41,043 nucleotides of DNA, taken from NCBI GenBank assembly GCA_945878865.1, contig CAMCUD010000037.1:1-41043 (forward strand), read 5' to 3'. Shown here piece by piece: positions 36,957-41,043 of the stretch. The translations under genes were made by a program, and so were the position numbers. Under the pieces are notes generated by a model, which was not told the DNA's origin, did no database searches, and saw only the letters and a list, made by a program, of their open reading frames with translations. The stretch is from Bifidobacterium breve. Its GTDB lineage: Bacteria; Actinomycetota; Thermoleophilia; Solirubrobacterales; Solirubrobacteraceae. Every line of letters starts with the position of its first letter. The first letter of the stretch is position 1.

Positions 36957-37861
36957 GGCCGACGGCGCTGCAGGACCTCGCGCTGGAAGATCCGGAACGA
37001 CCCGCGCGGCCGGCCGCCGGGGGTGAACAGCGCGGAGTCCCAGGTGTCGCGCGGCCCGCTCGCACGCCAGTGGTAGACGAAGACGTGGGTGATCCGCGGA
37101 TCCATGGGGACGATCTCGCGGAACAGCCAGCGCATCGCCCGGATCGCGTGAGCCGGCGACTCGTGCAGCGGAACCCGCACCCGGGTACGGCGGCGGACGA
37201 GGCCGCCGACCTCCGTGAGCCACACGTCCCCCTTCACCGTGTCCAGCAGCGCACGCGTGCTCGTCGTCCGGAAGCGGTTCGCGTCGATGTAGTTGTGCAG
37301 GCCCCAATACGGCGGCTCCTGCTTGGCGGCCTTCCGGAAGCTGCGAGCCCACGCGACCATGTTCGGCATGTCGAGCAGCTCGGCGGCGAGGATCGTGCAG
37401 CCGCGGCACTCGCGGCGCATCGCCTTGTAGTAGGCGGCGACGAGCGCAGGCCGGTGGCAGGTGGGCTCGCCGCAGTGGTTGGCCTCGTTCCAGGTGGCGT
37501 ACGTCTCGACCCACGGGTAGCGCGCGCGGAAGCGCCGGAACTCGTACTTGAAGCGTGATGGGCTGGGCAGCGAGCGCCGCACCGTGCGGGAATGCCCGAA
37601 CGTCACGAGCGGCTCGACACCGGCGCGCCGCGCGCCCGCCATCCAGTCGTCGATCTCCTGGACCTGCCACGGGTACGCCATCGCGTCCCACGCGACGCTG
37701 AGTCGCGCGTGCCGGATGCCCAGCTCGCGGAACCGCGGGTCGTCGAACATCGACGCCTTCTGGTCGCCGACCCCGATCACCGCCCGCGCGTGCGCAGGCG
37801 TCGACGCGGCCGCCGCGGCGCAGACGAGCACCGCGGTGACCGTGGCGAGCAGGCGGGTCAC
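36953..37861 (-). CDS. Secreted TIM-barrel glycosidase-like protein
   Basis: A 302-residue protein with an N-terminal signal peptide (residues 1-26, LLATVTAVLVCAAAAASTPA). The rest resembles clan GH-A barrels: YATWNEANH gives a candidate acid/base Glu126 and DVWLTEVGG a candidate nucleophile Glu217. Cys130/135 and Cys152/155 may form disulphides outside the membrane. GTG 37861 overlaps the cupin stop as GTGA and places the signal peptide at the N-terminus. I cannot assign a GH family or substrate; a non-catalytic role is possible. Confidence 0.7.
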   Translation of the reverse strand: MTRLLATVTAVLVCAAAAASTPAHARAVIGVGDQKASMFDDPRFRELGIRHARLSVAWDAMAYPWQVQEIDDWMAGARRAGVEPLVTFGHSRTVRRSLPSPSRFKYEFRRFRARYPWVETYATWNEANHCGEPTCHRPALVAAYYKAMRRECRGCTILAAELLDMPNMVAWARSFRKAAKQEPPYWGLHNYIDANRFRTTSTRALLDTVKGDVWLTEVGGLVRRRTRVRVPLHESPAHAIRAMRWLFREIVPMDPRITHVFVYHWRASGPRDTWDSALFTPGGRPRGSFRIFQREVLQRRRP

Positions 37862-38235
37862 CCGGCGGGTCCCTCCTCGGTGAGGACCGTGTCCTCGTGC
37901 GTGTAGGCGGGGGCGCAGCAGCACAGCAGCTTCAGCGGCTCGTCACCGGTGTTCCAGAGCTTGTGCACCATGCCCGGCGCGATGACGACGCAATCGCCGG
38001 GGCGCACCTCGCGCTCCTCGCCGTCCAGGCGAAGGCGTCCGGTTCCCGCGGTGACGTAGTACAGCTCCTCGGTGACGCGGTGGTAGTGCTCGGTCGTGGC
38101 GCCGCCCGCCGGAACCGTCGCCTCAGCGAGGGACTGGTTGACCGCGGGCAGGGACACCCGCCCCGCGAGTTCACGGATCTCCGAGCCGTCGAGCGTGATG
38201 AACGGTTCGACCTCATCGAGGTTGCTAACGCGCAT
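37858..38235 (-). CDS. Small single-domain cupin
   Basis: A 125-residue cupin with the metal-binding pattern in TTEHYHRVTEELYYVTAGTG and the second motif PGDCVVIAPGMVHKLWNTGD, giving His/His/Glu/His ligands. Such proteins can be isomerases, dioxygenases or sugar-binding sensors; nothing here decides. The tail carries an unusual CCC stretch (LLCCCAPAY). First gene of the leftward operon and divergent from a TetR regulator that may control it. Confidence 0.85.
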   Translation of the reverse strand: MRVSNLDEVEPFITLDGSEIRELAGRVSLPAVNQSLAEATVPAGGATTEHYHRVTEELYYVTAGTGRLRLDGEEREVRPGDCVVIAPGMVHKLWNTGDEPLKLLCCCAPAYTHEDTVLTEEGPAG

Positions 38236-38243
38236 GGCCGGTC

Positions 38244-38249
38244 AATGTA
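38244..38249 (-). promoter_or_regulatory. Candidate -10 (TACATT) for the cupin operon
   Basis: TACATT on the minus strand is eight bases before the cupin ATG, so transcription would start at or next to the start codon (leaderless message). No clear -35 is visible. Confidence 0.35.
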
Positions 38250-38268
38250 TCGGCGTCTCGGGATGCCG

Positions 38269-38274
38269 TAGGGT
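38269..38274 (+). promoter_or_regulatory. Candidate -10 (TAGGGT) for the TetR gene
   Basis: TAGGGT is twelve bases before the TetR ATG, again predicting a very short or absent leader. It lies in the 51-base divergent region, where TetR-type autoregulation would be expected. Confidence 0.35.
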
Positions 38275-38286
38275 TGGCGCGTTCTC

Positions 38287-38922
38287 ATGGATCTGCGCCT
38301 CCCGACCGATCTCCTGCCCCGCACCGACGCCGAACCGGCGAGTGCGAAGCGCGCGCAGATCGAGCGTGACGTCCTGCAGGCCGTCGACGACCTCCTGCGC
38401 GGCGGGGCCCGCTGGAACGACCTGTCGATCGAGCGGATCGCAACCGCCGCGGGTATCTCGCGCACCGCGTTCTACTTCTACTTCCGCGACAAGCGGGAGC
38501 TGCTCATGCGCCTGGTCGTGGGGGTCAGCGACGAGGTCATGAAGGCGAGTGTCTGGTTCTCTCAGCCGCCGGACACCGACGATCCGGATCTCCTGCGCCA
38601 GGCGCTGCTGTTCGTCCGCGACGTGTTCACCGCGCACGGCGAGCTGCTCCGCGCCGTCGTCGAGGTCTCCGCGGTCGACGAGCAGGTGGCGACGTTCTTC
38701 CGCGATCTCCAGGCCACGTTCGCGCAGCTGACCGCCGAGCGGGCCCTGGCCCTGCGCGACGCCAAACGGGCCCGTCCGATCGAGCCCGCCGACGTGACCG
38801 GAAGCGCCCTCATGGCGATGACCGAGAAGACGTTCTACGAGTGGCAGGTGCGCGGCACGGAAGTCAGCGACGCGCACATCGACGCGCTCGCCGAGGTGTG
38901 GCGGCGCGCGATCTACGGCTGA
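38287..38922 (+). CDS. TetR/AcrR-family transcription regulator
   Basis: A 211-residue regulator. The N-terminal helix-turn-helix is LSIERIATAAGISRTAFYFY followed by FRDKRELLMRLV, typical of TetR. The C-terminal helices form a ligand-binding and dimer domain (FFRDLQATFAQLTAERALAL). It diverges from the cupin operon with 51 bases between starts, which makes that operon and itself the likely targets. Its end overlaps the convergent WecA-like gene by 10 bases. The ligand is unknown. Confidence 0.88.
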   Translation: MDLRLPTDLLPRTDAEPASAKRAQIERDVLQAVDDLLRGGARWNDLSIERIATAAGISRTAFYFYFRDKRELLMRLVVGVSDEVMKASVWFSQPPDTDDPDLLRQALLFVRDVFTAHGELLRAVVEVSAVDEQVATFFRDLQATFAQLTAERALALRDAKRARPIEPADVTGSALMAMTEKTFYEWQVRGTEVSDAHIDALAEVWRRAIYG

Positions 38923-40085
38923 CGGATCGCTTCGAACTCGCCGGTCTCCAGGTCGCGGAGCACCGCCTCGTCGATGTCGTGCTCCTCGGTCCGCGGGTCC
39001 GCCCGGCGCAGCTGCCACGCGCGCAGCCGGCGGAACTTCACGATCTCCAGCACGTAGACGAGGTAGACCGACCACAGCAGCGCCAGCACGATGAGCGCGC
39101 CCATGACGATCGCCCAACCCGTGTGCAGGTTGCCGCTCGAGTCGCTGTACGGCACGAACCGCAGGGCGACGGCGAGCCCGGCCATGCTGAACATCCACGC
39201 GTAGAGGTAGAGCATCGTCCGCCGTGCCGAGAACCCGATCCGATCGAGCCGGTGGTGGAAATGCTCGCGGTCGGCCTCGTAGACCGGGCGGTGGTACTTC
39301 AAGCGCTTGAGGACGACGAACGTCGTGTCGAGGAACGGCACCGCGAGCACGAGCAGCGGCAGGATCAGCGCGAGCACGGCGTTCGTCTTGACCGACGCCA
39401 GCACCGCGATGCACGCCAGCAGCAGGCCGAGGAGATTCGCGCCGCAGTCGCCCATGTACGACGACGCCGGCGGGAAGTTGAACACCAGGAACCCGAGCGC
39501 GGCGCCGCAGACGACGGCGGAGAACACGCCGGCCTCGTGGCGCCCGAGGTCGAACGCGATGATCGCGAACGCGGCTGCGCTGATCATCGCCACGCCGGCA
39601 GCGAGACCGTCGACTCCGTCGGAGAAGTTGACGATGTTCATCACGGCAACCATGCCGAGCACCGTCAGCGGCGCGCCGAGCCAACCGAAGTCGACGGGGC
39701 CGATGAACGGGACGGTGACGTTGTCGACGACCACGCCGTAGTGCACGGGGATGACCGCGGCCAGGATCTGACCGCCGAGCTTGACGCCCGGCATGAGGTC
39801 GAAGCGGTCGTCGAGCGCGCCGATGAACGTGATGACCGTGGCGCCCATGAGAACCCCGACGTATTCGCCGTCGACGTCGAGCATGAGCAGCGCACCGACG
39901 ACGACGCCCATGTAGATCGCCAGCCCGCCCAGGAGCGGCGTGCCGCCGGGGCCGAGCCCGCGCTCGCGCGGCGTGTCGACTGCGCCGACGCGGCGCGCGA
40001 AGATCCCCGTGAGCGGGGTCAGCGCCGCCGTCACGCCCGCAGCGATGAGCAGACCGGCGAGCGCGTCGAAAGCGTCGGGGCGCAT
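38913..40085 (-). CDS. WecA/TagO-family polyprenyl-phosphate sugar-1-phosphate transferase
   Basis: A 390-residue membrane enzyme with about 11 helices that moves a sugar-1-phosphate (usually GlcNAc-1-P) from UDP to undecaprenyl or decaprenyl phosphate, the first step in cell-wall or surface polysaccharide assembly. GALDDRFDL is the Asp-rich motif, NIVNFSDGVDGLAAG and YMGDCGANLLG are the Mg-binding cytosolic loops, and REHFHHRLDRIG is the HxHHR-type loop. This matches WecA/TagO more than MraY. ATG 40085. The divergent glycosyltransferase fits a surface-glycan setting. Confidence 0.92.
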   Translation of the reverse strand: MRPDAFDALAGLLIAAGVTAALTPLTGIFARRVGAVDTPRERGLGPGGTPLLGGLAIYMGVVVGALLMLDVDGEYVGVLMGATVITFIGALDDRFDLMPGVKLGGQILAAVIPVHYGVVVDNVTVPFIGPVDFGWLGAPLTVLGMVAVMNIVNFSDGVDGLAAGVAMISAAAFAIIAFDLGRHEAGVFSAVVCGAALGFLVFNFPPASSYMGDCGANLLGLLLACIAVLASVKTNAVLALILPLLVLAVPFLDTTFVVLKRLKYHRPVYEADREHFHHRLDRIGFSARRTMLYLYAWMFSMAGLAVALRFVPYSDSSGNLHTGWAIVMGALIVLALLWSVYLVYVLEIVKFRRLRAWQLRRADPRTEEHDIDEAVLRDLETGEFEAIRQP

Positions 40086-40149
40086 ACGACGGAAAGTGTC
40101 CCACCGCGGGTGGGCGGCAGGCGCCCTGCCGTCCGCAGTCGCGCTTCTC

Positions 40150-40155
40150 TAGGCT
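40150..40155 (+). promoter_or_regulatory. Candidate -10 (TAGGCT) for the glycosyltransferase gene
   Basis: TAGGCT ends ten bases before the GTG start, predicting a leaderless or nearly leaderless message. It lies in the 80-base divergent gap next to the WecA-like gene. No clear -35 was found. Confidence 0.35.
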
Positions 40156-40165
40156 GGCGCGACCT

Positions 40166-41043
40166 GTGCGGATCCTGCTCGTCTCACAGATGTACCCCTC
40201 GCCCACCGACCCGGATCTTGGCGCGTTCGTGGCCCTCATCGAACAGGAGCTGCTGGCCCAGGGGCACGAGATCCGTCGCGCCGTCATCGACCATCGCGGC
40301 GGGCCGCCGACGAAGCACGCGGCGCTGGCGCGTGACGCGATCCTCGGCGCGCGGCGCTTTGGTCCCGACGTCGTCTACGCGCACTTCCTCGCGCCCGCGG
40401 GGACGGCCGGCGTGCTCGCGGGGATGGCCGGGGACGCGCCGGTCGTCGTGACCGCCCACGGGACGGATGTCGAGAACGCCGAGAAGCACGCGGCGCTGCG
40501 GGCGGTCACCCGGGCGACGATCGCGCGCTGCGCCGCGGTGATCGCGGTGTCCCAGCATCTCGCCGACCGCCTGGCGGCGGTCATCCCCGCGGCGCGCGCG
40601 AAGACATCCGTCATCGACTGCGGCGTCGATCTCGGCGTCTTCTCCCCGCGCGACGGCGCGCAGGCGCGCGCGGCGCTGGGCTGGGAGGGCGAGGGCCCGT
40701 TCGTCGTGTGCGCGGGCTCGCTGGTGGAGCGCAAGAACGTGCTGCGGCTCGCCGACGCCTTCTTCCGGCTGGGACATGGCCAGCTGGCCTATGTCGGCGA
40801 TGGGCCGCTCCGCGGCGCGCTGGCGGGTCGCAGCTCGATCCACGTCACGGGCCGTATCCCGCACGACGAGGTGCCGACGTGGCTGGCGGCGGCCAACGTC
40901 GTGGCGCAGCCCTCGCTGAAGGAGCCGTTCGGGCAGGTCACGCTGGAGGGGATGGCGATGGCGCGACCGGTGCTCGCCACGCGCGTCGGCGGCCCGCCGG
41001 AGTTCGTCCCCGAAGGCGCTGGCGTGCTCGTCGACCCGACGAG
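40166..41043 (+). CDS. GT4-type glycosyltransferase, 3' truncated by window edge
   Basis: 292 codons are visible of a GT-B glycosyltransferase. VRILLVSQMYPSPTDPDLGA opens the first Rossmann domain, VVVTAHGTDVENAEKH and VSQHLADRLAAVIP continue it. The nucleotide-sugar half shows CAGSLVERKNVLRLADAF, AYVGDGPLRGALAG, and the EX7E-like KEPFGQVTLEGMAMARPVLA. The GTG start at 40166 gives the expected N-terminus and has no Shine-Dalgarno. It is predicted to add a hexose to a lipid carrier or glycan; donor and acceptor are unknown. Confidence 0.9.
   Translation, partial: MRILLVSQMYPSPTDPDLGAFVALIEQELLAQGHEIRRAVIDHRGGPPTKHAALARDAILGARRFGPDVVYAHFLAPAGTAGVLAGMAGDAPVVVTAHGTDVENAEKHAALRAVTRATIARCAAVIAVSQHLADRLAAVIPAARAKTSVIDCGVDLGVFSPRDGAQARAALGWEGEGPFVVCAGSLVERKNVLRLADAFFRLGHGQLAYVGDGPLRGALAGRSSIHVTGRIPHDEVPTWLAAANVVAQPSLKEPFGQVTLEGMAMARPVLATRVGGPPEFVPEGAGVLVDPT

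Overview
The window is high-GC DNA (roughly 70% by eye) with dense, overlapping operons, GTG/TTG starts, an actinobacterial-style atpI-B-E-F-H-A-G-D-C cluster and secreted proteins carrying Ig-like repeats of a kind common in Thermoleophilia. A soil-type actinobacterium, probably Solirubrobacterales or a relative, is my inference; no rRNA or tRNA gene is present to fix the taxonomy.

Layout. 1-1960 (+): the 3' end of an MMPL/RND-type exporter, then two small membrane proteins of unknown function. 2016-9788 (-): the complete F1Fo-ATP synthase operon, with a YfbR/HDDC2-like HD nucleotidase appended as its last gene. A sigma70-type promoter is proposed near 10115-10144, and a 35-nt palindrome follows the last gene. 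10308-11426 (+): a membrane acyltransferase. 11427-14135 (-): a large secreted HExxH metalloprotease-like protein. 14235-16022 (-): a CPA1 antiporter with a regulatory C-terminus. 16154-17116 (+): an AbiEi-like wHTH plus DUF559 nuclease-fold protein.

17086-26632 is a urea-nitrogen island. The urease genes ureA-B-C-F-G-D run leftward and the urea ABC transporter genes urtA-B-C-D-E run rightward from a shared intergenic region at 21501-21795. Imported urea is hydrolysed to ammonia by the nickel enzyme. No ureE is present, and UreG instead carries a nine-histidine tail at its C-terminus.

26629-35281 (-) is a signalling operon with overlapping or close genes: a MalT/LAL-type LuxR regulator, a REC protein with a degenerate EAL domain, a hybrid histidine kinase (PAS-HisKA-HATPase-REC-Hpt) and a membrane protein with two complete membrane-plus-GGDEF halves. 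It looks like a c-di-GMP control module. Its 5' region holds two dyads, one of them abutting the proposed start codon.

35454-36395 (+) is a second AbiEi/DUF559 paralogue. 36444-38235 (-) is a tightly coupled cupin, secreted glycosidase-like protein and YfcE-like phosphodiesterase operon, divergent from a TetR regulator (38287-38922). 38913-40085 (-) is a WecA/TagO-type polyprenyl-phosphate sugar-phosphate transferase, divergent from a GT4 glycosyltransferase that runs off the right edge.

The most unusual signal is a dispersed ~35-nt palindrome. Two copies 34 kb apart match at 31 of 35 positions. Related palindromes bracket both DUF559-type genes, one inside the first codons and one over the stop codon. 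The intact copies lie at convergent gene ends, so they may act as terminators, as operators for the wHTH proteins, or as the boundaries of a duplicating cassette.
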